Assembly: GCA_039908105.1 (NCBI GenBank)
Contig: JAMOBI010000031.1
Coordinates: 1-64,000, forward strand
DNA: 64,000 bases
Direction: 5' to 3'
Origin: Magnetaquiglobus sp039908105
Lineage (GTDB): Bacteria > Pseudomonadota > Magnetococcia > Magnetococcales > Magnetaquicoccaceae
Below are positions 26,427 to 35,245 of this stretch, one piece after another. Both the position numbers and the translations under genes were made by a program. The notes under the pieces were generated by a model. That model worked only from the letters and a program-made list of their open reading frames with translations, was not told the DNA's origin and did not search any database. How positions within the stretch are numbered: position 1 is the first letter of the stretch; each line of letters starts with the position of its first letter.

Positions 26427-26942
26427 AAGAGCCTTTTGTCGTTGGTTTGATGGACCGGACTTGTCAAGAGTTCTTACCTCTCGCGCTGAACTTTGACACC
26501 ATTTGTTCGGGCGCGTTCTGGGATTTGGAGGTTTAACGCAAGAAATATGCCGTCTAAAGGGTGCTATGTGTTTTTGTTTCGGGGTTTGGCAAGGATCCCA
26601 GATCCGGCAGTTGCGGGTGATTGTGTGTGCTAACATAGTGGTTCATATTGTGAATTGTAAGAAACCGAAGTTGCCTTTTTGGTAATGGGGCCTTCTTCCG
26701 ATCTGCCGGATGGATCAAAAGGTTGTCGCAGGTGATTGCCCGCAACTGCGGATCCGGGATGATGGTGAGTCGGAAAATTGGCGGCTGCCAATGGGCGCCT
26801 TTGGCCAACAGGCGCGCTTTTCATCGTTCCGGGTTCGGAGTAGGATGATTGAGGGGCGAAAACGTTTCAGTGGGAAATGATGGGTTCAACCTGGATCCCG
26901 TCAGCAACTGCCGGATCAGGTTCAAACTGAGGAGATTGCAGC
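26427..26942. other. Intergenic region with three inverted copies of a gatccggcagttgc motif
   Basis: No credible gene in these roughly 500 bases. A stretch at 26601-26622 (gatccggcagttgcgggtga) has an imperfect inverted copy at 26733-26755, and the 14-base core recurs inverted at 26904-26917, just before the thioesterase ribosome site (gaggag). It may be a regulatory site set or a small palindromic repeat. Confidence 0.5.
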
Positions 26943-27350
26943 GTGGAACCGGGTGATCAATACGGGTTTGAGTATACGGTCGTAGCCAGCGATTCGGCGC
27001 AGTTGCTCCGTCTGGCGGAAGGGGATGAGTTCCCGGAGGTGCTGGCCACCTCGCGGATGATCGGTTTGATGGAGTTGGCTGCTGCGCGGTTGATGCGTCC
27101 GGAGTTGGGTGAGGGCAAATTGTCGGTCGGCGTGAGCCTGGATGTCACCCATCTGGCGGCCACCCCGCTGTTTGAGCGGATCACGCTACGGGCGATCTAT
27201 CAAGGTCGGGAAGCCAGGCTCTACCGCTTCCGGGTCGAGGTGCTCGATGCCGGCGGACTGGTCGGCTCCGGCACCCATTTGCGGGCGATCATCCATCCGG
27301 ATCGCCTGGTGGAGAGTACACGGCGGCGCATCGACGCAGCCAACGGGTAA
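26943..27350 (+). CDS. FlK-like hotdog-fold thioesterase
   Basis: 135 residues, GTG start preceded by GAGGAG. The hotdog-fold core ATSRMIGLMELAAARLM and SVGVSLDVTHLAATP resembles the fluoroacetyl-CoA thioesterase FlK and the related putative thioesterases of many proteobacteria. The natural acyl-CoA substrate is unknown; fluoroacetate resistance should not be assumed. Monocistronic, followed by a structured element. Confidence 0.8.
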   Translation: MEPGDQYGFEYTVVASDSAQLLRLAEGDEFPEVLATSRMIGLMELAAARLMRPELGEGKLSVGVSLDVTHLAATPLFERITLRAIYQGREARLYRFRVEVLDAGGLVGSGTHLRAIIHPDRLVESTRRRIDAANG

Positions 27351-27426
27351 CCCTTGCGCAAGTCGTCCACGCCGGTGATGCCGTAGGAATCAGGTCGAGA
27401 CACCCCGGAGTCCCATCCGTCATGAT

Positions 27427-27762
27427 AAACCGCACCCAGCTTGGAATGTGTAGTTTTTATTAGTGAAAAAAAAGAGAGGGTCTGGGAGATTCATCTCCCA
27501 GGGTTTTGACTTTGATTTTAGCGCGCTCTTCAAAAGAAGCATTTTTCGCGCCTTTTGCGAAAAATGCGCCGCGCGCCGCCTTGGTTGCGGGATTGTTTTG
27601 CGTCTTTTGCAAAACAATCCCGCGAACATGGCCCAAGAACAAAGCCGCAGGACAGAGGCTTTAAGGTTGAGTGACTGGCGTGCCAGACCATCGCAATCAG
27701 TCAAATCAGCTTGGTTGATCCGCTAGGTTAACGTAAGGCACCACCCAAAATGGGTGCGGTTT
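27427..27762 (-). repeat. Structured dispersed element, copy 6 (with replaced inner segment)
   Basis: Reverse copy. The outer terminal aaaccgcacccagcttgg and inner terminal atgggtgcggttt (ending 27762) are intact. The variable hairpin is perfect with arms gcgggattgttttgc (27587-27601) and gcaaaacaatcccgc (27609-27623). Between it and the inner terminus, the usual catcttgcacgcagcc segment is replaced by about 110 unrelated bases. Confidence 0.88.
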
Positions 27763-27800
27763 GGGAATCGGCGCATGGGTACGACAGGGGGCGTTGAGGG

Positions 27801-29042
27801 TTACGCCTCCAACACCTCTTGCACGCAGTCGATCAACTCCGAAGATTTGCCGTTGATCGTCGGATCGTTCTCGAAGTGGTTGCGGGTGATGAATTGAAAG
27901 ACCGCATTGGTTTGACCGGTCTTGGCCGCCAGAGCGGTACAGACCACCAGCAACGTCACGCCGCGTGAGATATGCTCGTATTTGCTCTCCGCCGGATCCC
28001 CGAACAGCACCCGCGCCACCGGTTTGATGAACTTCTCGTTGTGACGGATCACCTCGCCGACCTCGGCAATCGAGGGAAGATCCACCAGGAAACAGGCTTC
28101 GGTGAGAATGGCGATGCTCGGTGATTTGAAGATCAGGCGCGTGTCGTAGTGATCGGCAATCTTGCGGTCATAGGCGTTGATCAAACGGTTGTCAAGCACG
28201 AAGCGCTCCATCTCCGCTTCGCTGATGCGGCTGACTGTCGCTGGACGTTCGAGCAGGGAGGGTTGTTTGCTGGCGGTCGCAGCTGCCTGCGGTTTGGCCG
28301 CTGCTGTGGCTTTTTCCTCCTCAAGTGGCGGCAAAGGCTCGAAGGGGAGCTCCGGCAGCGGCGGCAGGGGATCGCCCGGCACGAGTCCTGAATCGGTCGA
28401 GCGGGTATTTTTCTTGGGTTGCCAGGCGTGCGGCTTGATCTGGTTGAGTTCCAGATCCGCCAGTTCGAAGAGCGCGGTCACCCGGGCATATTCCCGCTGT
28501 TTGGCCGGCGGGCAGTGCTCGCGCGTGGCAAACCCCAGATGTTTGTTGATCTCCAACCAGGCGTGCTGCAACACCGAACGGATCTGCAATTCGACCAGAA
28601 ATCCCCGAAAACGCCGGTATTCAATCAGCTCCAACCGGTTGTCCAACAACCCTACCTGCAAATTGGTCGAGGAATAACCGAAGCGGTTCGGATCCGCAGT
28701 CTGTGCCCTGGGATGCTCCGGTGAGGCGAAGACGTTGAATTCGCGGCGGATGATTTCGGAGATGACCTGCACCTCCTCCTCGAAATAGGTGATGATGCGA
28801 ATCCCGGCGATATCCGGCACATCGTTCAAAGTGGCGTAGGGGGCCCTGGGATTGTTGAGTTTTTCAACCAGACTCTCCTTTTCCTTGATGCGTCCGACGA
28901 TCGAATGGATCTTCGGGCCATCGGGCACGATGAACTCCTTGATCAGCGTCAGGGTGCGCTCCAGGAAATCCTGGTAATTCTTTTTCTGCTGATCGTATTG
29001 AATCAGGATTTTGTCGATCAGCACCGTGTCAAGTGGCTTCAT
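27801..29042 (-). CDS. RelA/SpoT synthetase-domain protein
   Basis: 413 residues. The N-terminal two-thirds matches the (p)ppGpp synthetase fold: DIAGIRIITYFEEEV, RFGYSSTNLQVGL and VELQIRSVLQHAWLEINKHL. There is no HD hydrolase domain and no TGS/ACT region, so it resembles a small alarmone synthetase. A Pro/Glu/Ala-rich linker and a C-terminal region of about 130 residues of unknown function follow. Start at ATG 29042 after TGGAG. It lies downstream of ntrX on the same strand and may be part of that operon. Confidence 0.78.
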   Translation of the reverse strand: MKPLDTVLIDKILIQYDQQKKNYQDFLERTLTLIKEFIVPDGPKIHSIVGRIKEKESLVEKLNNPRAPYATLNDVPDIAGIRIITYFEEEVQVISEIIRREFNVFASPEHPRAQTADPNRFGYSSTNLQVGLLDNRLELIEYRRFRGFLVELQIRSVLQHAWLEINKHLGFATREHCPPAKQREYARVTALFELADLELNQIKPHAWQPKKNTRSTDSGLVPGDPLPPLPELPFEPLPPLEEEKATAAAKPQAAATASKQPSLLERPATVSRISEAEMERFVLDNRLINAYDRKIADHYDTRLIFKSPSIAILTEACFLVDLPSIAEVGEVIRHNEKFIKPVARVLFGDPAESKYEHISRGVTLLVVCTALAAKTGQTNAVFQFITRNHFENDPTINGKSSELIDCVQEVLEA

Positions 29043-29090
29043 CAGGCGGCTCCAGGGTACGGTTTCCACATGGCGGAGGTGATCATTGTA

Positions 29091-30470
29091 TCAGTCCAAA
29101 CCCAGGGTTTTCAACTTGCGATGCAAGGCTGAACGCTCCATGCCGATCACCTCGGCGGTACGCGAAATGTTGCCATTGTGACGGGCCAGCTGGGTCTTCA
29201 AGAAGATCCGTTCAAAGGCGATGCGGGCATCGCGCAGATTTTCGTTTTCCAGCAGCGTATCCCACGGGGTGGAGGATGGGGTGGCGCCCGGTTTTAAATG
29301 GATGAACTCCGGCAGATCCTCCGGATCGATCGTCGTGCCCGGGGCCATGATCAACATCCGTTCCACCAGATTTTTTAGCTCACGCACGTTGCCGGGCCAG
29401 TGGTAGTTCTTCAGGCAGTTGAGTGCCGCAGGCGAAAAGGCGCGCTGTTGCGGCAGGGTGGCCTGCTGGGTCTTGATGAAAAACTCCACCAGCGGTTTGA
29501 GATCATCGAGCCGCTCACGCAGCGGCGGGACGGCGATCGGGATGACGTTCAACCGGTAGTAGAGATCCAGCCGAAAACGTCCCTGATCAATCTCTTCTTG
29601 CAGATCCTTGTTGGTGGCTGCGATCACCCGCACATCGACCTGAACCGGGCGTCGACCGCCGACCCGCTCGAAGCGGCGCTCCTGGAGGGCGCGCAGGATC
29701 TTGGCCTGGGTCTTCAAGGACATGTCGCCGACCGAATCGAGAAACAGCGTGCCGCGATTGCTCTGTTCAAAACGTCCGGCCTGAATGATCTTCTGACCCC
29801 CCGGCCCGCTCGTCTCCAGACCGAAGAGTTCGGCTTCGATCGACTCTTCGGGAATGGCCGCCGAGTTGAGCGCGATGAACGGACCGGCAGCACGTGTGGA
29901 GAGGGCATGCAGCCGTCGGGCTGCCACCTCCTTGCCGGTGCCGTTTTCGCCGGAGATCAACACCCACCCCTCGGTCGGGGCCACGCGCAGTAGTTTCTCC
30001 TCGAGAGCCCGCATGGCCGGCGAATCGCCGATCATCGGTGGCACAGAGTCCATCTGCGCCTTGAGCGCGCGGTTTTCGCGCGCCAGATCGTGGGTGCGGA
30101 TCGCCCGATCCAACAACAACAGCACCCGATCCAGCGAAAGCGGCTTTTCCAGAAAGTCGTAAGCCCCCTCCTTGGTGGCCGAGACCGCGGTTTCGATCGT
30201 GCCGTGGCCCGACATCATGATCACCGGGATCTCCCCCTCACCGGGCGTGCTCTTCTCGCGCGCCTTGATGCGTCGCAGGGTCTCGATGCCATCGATACCG
30301 GTCATCCAGATATCCAGAAGGATCGCTGCCACCTCCTGAGCCTCGATCACCGCCAACCCCTGCTCGCCTGATGCCGCTTCAAGCACCAGATACTCCTCGT
30401 CCTCCAGGATGCCGCGCAGACTGGTGCGGATCGCCTCTTCATCGTCGATGATTAGAATCGTGCGGTTCAT
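29091..30470 (-). CDS. ntrX: Sigma-54-dependent response regulator NtrX
   Basis: 459 residues. Receiver domain with acidic pocket IIDDEEA and phospho-acceptor Asp in ILLDIWM (residues 1-125); AAA+ domain with Walker A GENGTGKE and a GAFTGA-like region modified to LETSGPGGQK; C-terminal Fis-type helix-turn-helix GNISRTAEVIGMERSALHRK. The altered GAFTGA loop is notable because that motif contacts sigma-54, and NtrX proteins often deviate there. Starts just beyond the ntrY stop; ATG at 30470. Confidence 0.88.
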   Translation of the reverse strand: MNRTILIIDDEEAIRTSLRGILEDEEYLVLEAASGEQGLAVIEAQEVAAILLDIWMTGIDGIETLRRIKAREKSTPGEGEIPVIMMSGHGTIETAVSATKEGAYDFLEKPLSLDRVLLLLDRAIRTHDLARENRALKAQMDSVPPMIGDSPAMRALEEKLLRVAPTEGWVLISGENGTGKEVAARRLHALSTRAAGPFIALNSAAIPEESIEAELFGLETSGPGGQKIIQAGRFEQSNRGTLFLDSVGDMSLKTQAKILRALQERRFERVGGRRPVQVDVRVIAATNKDLQEEIDQGRFRLDLYYRLNVIPIAVPPLRERLDDLKPLVEFFIKTQQATLPQQRAFSPAALNCLKNYHWPGNVRELKNLVERMLIMAPGTTIDPEDLPEFIHLKPGATPSSTPWDTLLENENLRDARIAFERIFLKTQLARHNGNISRTAEVIGMERSALHRKLKTLGLD

Positions 30471-30475
30471 GGTCG

Positions 30476-32716
30476 TCAGACGTGCTCCCGAGGCGAAACG
30501 GCGTGAGGTGCGGGGAGGGTGGCAGAAGTCGTAGCCGGTTTCAACGGCAGTTGAATCTCGACTGCTGCGCCATCCCACTGGGATTGCCGGATACGGATCG
30601 TCCCGCCATGATCCTCGATGATCTTCTTGACAATGGCCATGCCCAATCCGACTCCCGTAGCCTTGGTGGTGAAATAGGGTTCAAAGACCCGATCCCGATC
30701 CTTGGGCGGGATTCCCAGGCCGGAATCGGCAATCTGGATCCGGACCCAATCGCCATTTTCCGTAACCTCGGTGGAAATGGCAAGATGGCTTGCTTCGTTG
30801 CGCTCGCGAATCGCGGCCATGGCGTTGGAGATTACATTGGTGAAGACCTGTTTGATCTGCCCGCGATCGTGCGGAAAGAGCGGCAGTTCGGCGGCAAAAT
30901 CGGTGGTGAGGTTGAATTTCTCCAATTCGGTGCGATGCAGTTGCAACACCTCTTCGATGCCGGTGTGCAGATCGTTGGGGGTCAACTCCGGGCGCGGCAG
31001 ACGGGCGAAGGTGGAAAATTCGTTCACCAACACCCGCAACTCCTCCACCTGGCTGATGATCGCGTTGGTCCCCTCGTCGAGCACCTGCCAGTCCGGACAC
31101 GATTCCGACTTGTGTTTCATATACTTGCGGCGCAGCCGTTGCGCCCAGAGCTGAATCGGCGTGAGCGGATTCTTGATCTCGTGGGCGATGCGTCGCGCCA
31201 CTTCGCTCCAGGCGTGCGAACGCTGTGCAAGCAGGATGTCGGTGATATCGTCAAATGTGGCGATGAACCCCTGCCCCTCCCCGATACCGTCGACCAGTGG
31301 CGTGATGCGAACCGTCAGGGTGTGGATGCGCTCCGCGCCCTGAATTTGCATCTGGAACTGCATGGCCGCCTCCGTGGATGGGGCGGACCCCTCTCCGCTG
31401 CCGGCAACACCCCGGCGTGCATCGCGTTGTGCAAGCGGGGCGAGCATCGCCTCGGGCAGTACGGCGCGGTGGTGCTGACCAATCACCTGCTGGCTGTCAA
31501 GCCCCAGCAGTTGACCGGCAGCCGGGTTCATCAGGGCGATCTCACCTCCGCGCGTCACGCTGATCACCCCGGCGGAGATATGCTCCACGATTGCGGCCAT
31601 GAAGCGGCGCCGCTCCTCCAACAGGGCGTTGGTGGCCTGCAACTCGTCGTGGTTCTCCTGGAGTTTGCGGGTCATGGCGTTGAAGGCGGCCATGAGGGTG
31701 GCCAGTTCATCGCTGCCGGTCACCGACAGGGTGACAGTCAGATCGCCGATGGCCACCTTGCGCGCGCCGACGATCAACTCGGCGATCGGATCGGTCAGAT
31801 CATCGGCGATGCGGAAACCCGACCAGATCGCAGCCAACAGCAACAACAGCGCGATCAGGGCGAGTGTGACCGTATGGTTGGCCTTGAGCAGTCCGTGGGA
31901 GGCGCGCAGATTCTTGTAATCGACGTAGACCGCCTCGATGTTCTCCAGTTGGCCGAGGATCTGCCGGTCAATCCAGTGACCGGTGGAGAGCACGAAGTTG
32001 TCGTCGAGCGGTACGAAGGCCCGCACCCGGTCCCCGGCGTCACTGGTGATCACCAGGGCGCGTGATCCCCCCTCCACCAGCGCATCCAGATCCGGCAGCG
32101 GATCGAAGGGGAGTCCGCCGGCCTTCGCGATGCTCGTGCCATCGGGGCGCAGGATGGTCACCTCATCGAGACCGCGGGCGTTGCGCTCCACCTCCAGGAT
32201 CGCGGCAACCGCCTCGTTGTCCTCCAAGGCGAGCGCCGAGGCCACCGTACGGTTGCGCACGATCCCTTCGGCGTCGTGGCGGACGTTGCGTTGGCTCTCC
32301 CGGTAGAAGGCGCGCGATACCCCCAGGGAGGTATCCATGGCGCGGGCGATGCGATCGGAGAACCAGGAGTCCACCCCGCGATTGAGGAAATTGACCGACA
32401 GAATCGCGATGATCAGGGTGGGCAGCAGCGACAAGGCGACGAACATCAAGGCCATGCGGGTGCGCAGCATTGAGCCGGTGCGCCGCTGCCGCCGGTCGAG
32501 CCAGAGCCGGAAGACGTGACGCAGTACTAAAAATCCCAGGGCCAGAGCCAAAAACAGGTTGACGTAGAGCAGGATCAGAAAGACCACGCCGTATTCACCG
32601 CTGCTGACCGCCGCCGCACCGCGCAAACCCTGGGCTGTCAGGAAGGTGATGATCGCCACCACCAAAGGGAGTGCCAGAAGATAGCCATGACGAAAGGGAT
32701 TGGTGAAGAGTTTCAT
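30476..32716 (-). CDS. ntrY: Sensor histidine kinase NtrY
   Basis: 746 residues. Several N-terminal membrane helices are followed by a periplasmic stretch, a HAMP segment, a PAS domain (MAAIVEHISAGVISVTRGGE), the phospho-His box RRIAHEIKNPLTPIQLWAQR and an ATPase domain with N box VFTNVISNAMAAI and G boxes DSGLGIPP and GVGLGMAIV. It pairs with NtrX, the next gene. Related systems respond to nitrogen or redox state. ATG at 32716 overlaps the DUF4390 stop by four bases. Confidence 0.9.
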   Translation of the reverse strand: MKLFTNPFRHGYLLALPLVVAIITFLTAQGLRGAAAVSSGEYGVVFLILLYVNLFLALALGFLVLRHVFRLWLDRRQRRTGSMLRTRMALMFVALSLLPTLIIAILSVNFLNRGVDSWFSDRIARAMDTSLGVSRAFYRESQRNVRHDAEGIVRNRTVASALALEDNEAVAAILEVERNARGLDEVTILRPDGTSIAKAGGLPFDPLPDLDALVEGGSRALVITSDAGDRVRAFVPLDDNFVLSTGHWIDRQILGQLENIEAVYVDYKNLRASHGLLKANHTVTLALIALLLLLAAIWSGFRIADDLTDPIAELIVGARKVAIGDLTVTLSVTGSDELATLMAAFNAMTRKLQENHDELQATNALLEERRRFMAAIVEHISAGVISVTRGGEIALMNPAAGQLLGLDSQQVIGQHHRAVLPEAMLAPLAQRDARRGVAGSGEGSAPSTEAAMQFQMQIQGAERIHTLTVRITPLVDGIGEGQGFIATFDDITDILLAQRSHAWSEVARRIAHEIKNPLTPIQLWAQRLRRKYMKHKSESCPDWQVLDEGTNAIISQVEELRVLVNEFSTFARLPRPELTPNDLHTGIEEVLQLHRTELEKFNLTTDFAAELPLFPHDRGQIKQVFTNVISNAMAAIRERNEASHLAISTEVTENGDWVRIQIADSGLGIPPKDRDRVFEPYFTTKATGVGLGMAIVKKIIEDHGGTIRIRQSQWDGAAVEIQLPLKPATTSATLPAPHAVSPREHV

Positions 32717-33298
32717 GGCAGTTCTGACTGATGGAAGAAGTCCATGGGTTGATTCAGTTGCAGCCAGCGGTCCAGGAACCTGAACATCCGCGACATCCCC
32801 TCGTGGGTGATGGTGACGCGGGTTTGCAGGATGTAGCCGGTATCGGGCAACAGTCTGAAACGGGGGTGGAGCAGCAGGAAACGGGGATTGCCGATGAATT
32901 GCAGCGCCTCGTTTTCGTCCGTGGTGTAGTGGAACAGACCCTTGTGCCCCTCCTGCAACTCGTAGCGCTCGGTGATCAGGCGCATGCGGATGTGGCGTTG
33001 GATCTCGGTGTCCAGAATGTGGGCATTGGGCAGCCATTGGTGCTTGCGGAGCAGGCGGAAATGATAGGTGGCCTGCAGAGGTTCGCTCTGTTTGAGGTTG
33101 TCACCGAGGCGGTCGAGCAGGCGTGGGTCGAGCGACAGCTGCGCAAAGAGTTTTTCGCCTTGGGTGAAGGCGTGGGCTTGTTGAATGACGGGTGTTGGGT
33201 CTGAGGTATGATTTTTCCCGCAGCCGGAGATCCAGAGCGTGAACAAAAGAACGCTTAAGATGGCCGGACGGGAGAGGGGATGGCTGCGCGGAGCGCAT
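32713..33298 (-). CDS. DUF4390 lipoprotein-like protein, apparent frameshift near start
   Basis: About 190 residues, DUF4390-like, in the usual position upstream of ntrY. The main frame contains ILSVLLFTLWISGCGKN, a lipoprotein signal end, but has no start codon in that frame outside lpxC. ATG at 33298, after a good GGAG, reads MRSAQPSPL in a frame one base off. Removing one base within 33269-33280 would give MRSAQPSPLRPAILSVLLF, a normal lipoprotein signal. I therefore infer a one-base indel, probably an assembly error. Function unknown; possibly cell-envelope. Confidence 0.65.
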
Positions 33299-33302
33299 TG
33301 AC

Positions 33303-33330
33303 CGTGGATCTCCTGCAGGGGAGATCCACG
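33303..33330 (-). other. Hairpin between lpxC and DUF4390 gene
   Basis: Perfect 11-bp arms cgtggatctcc and ggagatccacg with a six-base loop. The minus-strand right arm includes the GGAG ribosome site of the downstream gene, so the hairpin could limit its translation; there is no T-run for termination. Confidence 0.5.
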
Positions 33331-33367
33331 ATTGGGGGGTGAGGGGGGGCTCCCCTCATCAGGTAAA

Positions 33368-34300
33368 TTACATGGAGAAGGCGACAGCGGGTTGAAGCAC
33401 GCGCGGCACGGCATTGGAAACGAGTTCCGGGAAGGAGGCATGTTCACTGGACTCCACCAACTCCCAGGCATCGCTGCGCGCCAGGAGCTTGCGCAATAAA
33501 AGGTTGTTCATGGCGTGACCGGAACGGATGCCTTTGAAATGGCCCAGAATCGGACGACCCAGCAGGTAGAGATCGCCAATGGCATCGATGATCTTGTGGC
33601 GCACGAACTCTTTTTCGTAACGCAACCCCCCTTCGTTGAGGATGCGGAAATCACCGATTACGATGGCGTTTTCCAGCGAACCGCCGCGTGCCAGACCATT
33701 GGCGCGCAGGGTCTCCAAATCCTTCAGAAAACCAAAGGTGCGGGCCCGACTGATATCCTTGATGAAGGTGGTTTCGGTGATGTCGATCTCCACCCCTTGT
33801 TCTTCGAGCAGGGGGTGATCGAAATCGATGTGGAAGCTCAAGCGGAAGTGATCGCACGGATGGAACGAGGCACGTTTGTTTTCGTGCGAGACGGAGATCG
33901 ATTTCTTGATGCGCAGCCACTTTTTCGGCAGGCGCTGTTCGACGATGCCGGCGCACTGGATCAGAAAGACGAACGGGGCCGCGCTGCCATCCATGATCGG
34001 CACTTCCGCGCTGTCGAGATCGACGTAGGCATTGTCGACGCCGAGGCCGGCAAAGGCGGCCAGAAGATGTTCAACCGTGGAGACGCGCACACCGTCGGCA
34101 TTGGCGATGGTGGAACAGAGCTGGGTATCGACGACGTTTTCCACGCGTGCAGGAATCAGGGCATTGTTTTTATCGATGCGCTGAAACACGATGCCGGTGT
34201 TCTCCGGTGCCGGACGCAGCGACAAGTAGACCTTTTTGCCGCCATGCAGACCGATCCCGGTGCAACGGATAGTATTTTTGAGTGTGCGTTGGGAAAGCAT
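33368..34300 (-). CDS. lpxC: UDP-3-O-acyl-N-acetylglucosamine deacetylase
   Basis: 310-residue zinc enzyme, committed step of lipid A synthesis. Zinc ligands in VSTVEHLLAAF (His) and HKIIDAIGDL (His, Asp), and the catalytic His in FKGIRSGHAMNN. The start MLSQRTLKNTI at 34300 matches the family; an upstream in-frame ATG at 34360 would add 20 residues. It sits directly downstream of ftsZ, as in many proteobacteria, but about 900 bases away, the gap holding a structured element, hairpin repeat and terminator. Confidence 0.95.
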   Translation of the reverse strand: MLSQRTLKNTIRCTGIGLHGGKKVYLSLRPAPENTGIVFQRIDKNNALIPARVENVVDTQLCSTIANADGVRVSTVEHLLAAFAGLGVDNAYVDLDSAEVPIMDGSAAPFVFLIQCAGIVEQRLPKKWLRIKKSISVSHENKRASFHPCDHFRLSFHIDFDHPLLEEQGVEIDITETTFIKDISRARTFGFLKDLETLRANGLARGGSLENAIVIGDFRILNEGGLRYEKEFVRHKIIDAIGDLYLLGRPILGHFKGIRSGHAMNNLLLRKLLARSDAWELVESSEHASFPELVSNAVPRVLQPAVAFSM

Positions 34301-34788
34301 CTCTTTCAGGTTCCGTTTCAGTTTGATTCCGTTGTTGTGCCCCATCTCTTTTACGGGCATCCATGGGATACGGTGTCAAGCGGCCTGCCGACGTCAAATT
34401 TTTGCTGCTTTTGTTGTCAGTCGTCTCCCAGTGTGTTAGACATGGCAGTTAATGCAACCCTAATGCCAACACAAAAACGGAATTTCAGCTTCCATGAATC
34501 AAAAATTTTAATATAGCTGATTTTGCTTCAAGCGAGAAGGAAAAAATCTGACAAGAGAAAAAGGAAATTTCATCATGTGCGCAAAGGTGAATTAAAGAAT
34601 GTTGGTTTTTCCCGATGACGGGCAGCCATGAACAATTGTATTCACAAATTCTAATGCATATTTGCTTAAAGGAACAAGGCAGCATACACCAGTACGGTGA
34701 GGAGTGAGCAACGCAGCCAACACCGTTACTTCCATGAAGGTAAATTGGGATGAATGGCGTCTCGATGAAATCGAGCGCAACACGAATT
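34301..34788. other. AT-rich intergenic region upstream of lpxC
   Basis: About 490 bases with lower GC than flanks and no credible reading frame or RNA gene recognised. The lpxC promoter should lie here, since a terminator follows ftsZ. Confidence 0.5.
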
Positions 34789-35031
34789 AAACCGCACCTG
34801 TTTTGGGGTGCGTCGTTTTTCGCAAGGCCGTGTGCAAAATGCGGGAGTCGTTTCCAAAAGGCGGAAACGACTCCCGCGAAGGCGGCGCGCGGCGCATTTT
34901 TCGCAAGAAACGCGAAAAATGCTTTTTATAAGAGCGCGCTAAAGTCAAAAGCAAAACCCTGGGAGATGAATCTCCCAGACCCTCTCTTTTTTTACCAGTA
35001 AAAACGACACATTCCAGGCTGGGTGCGGTTT
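34789..35031 (+). repeat. Structured dispersed element, copy 7 (full length)
   Basis: Forward copy with intact left (aaaccgcacctgttttgggg) and right (gctgggtgcggttt) termini. Variable hairpin perfect: arms gcgggagtcgtttcc (34841-34855) and ggaaacgactcccgc (34863-34877), loop aaaaggc. The gcatttttcgc and ctgggaga hairpins are intact. Best reference copy for the family. Confidence 0.92.
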
Positions 35032-35038
35032 GACTTGC

Positions 35039-35092
35039 ATGATGGGGGGAGCTCCCCGTCCGTGGAACGCCAAAAGCACAAGTTCCACGGCA
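35039..35092 (+). repeat. Hairpin repeat (ccgtggaac family), copy B
   Basis: catgatggggggagctcccc followed by a perfect hairpin ccgtggaac (35062-35070) / gttccacgg (35084-35092) with a ccaaaag-containing loop. Same two-part arrangement as near 4148-4217; the first part also occurs at 57318-57342. Confidence 0.65.
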
Positions 35093-35124
35093 ATAAAAAA
35101 AATGCCCCGAAAAAAGTTCGGGGC
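35092..35124 (-). terminator. Rho-independent terminator after ftsZ
   Basis: On the minus strand gccccgaa pairs with ttcggggc around a short T-containing loop, followed by attttttttatt. It lies about 50 bases beyond the restored ftsZ stop (35176) and should end dcw cluster transcription. Confidence 0.85.
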
Positions 35125-35175
35125 TGTAAAAAAACTCTCCTTCAACGCATCCGGCTGAACGGTGAGTGGGCGATC

Positions 35176-35245
35176 TCAATCCATCTGCCGACGCAAGAAA
35201 GTCGGGATGTCCAAAGCATCTTCATTGTTGGACTGTTCCAGAGAG
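35176..35245 (-). pseudogene. ftsZ: Out-of-frame FtsZ C-terminal tail (conserved peptide)
   Basis: After the ctctct run at 35240-35245, a different frame reads LEQSNNEDALDIPTFLRRQMD and stops at 35176-35178. DIPTFLRRQ is the conserved C-terminal FtsZ peptide that binds FtsA and ZipA-like partners. Inserting two bases (one more CT) would join it to the main frame as ...GLADVALSLEQSNN. So the annotated FtsZ end is probably wrong or genuinely frameshifted. Confidence 0.8.

Noticed and set aside
26943..27350. Fluoroacetate resistance gene
   Set aside because: Only the hotdog thioesterase fold is supported; there is no sequence evidence here for fluoroacetyl-CoA specificity.
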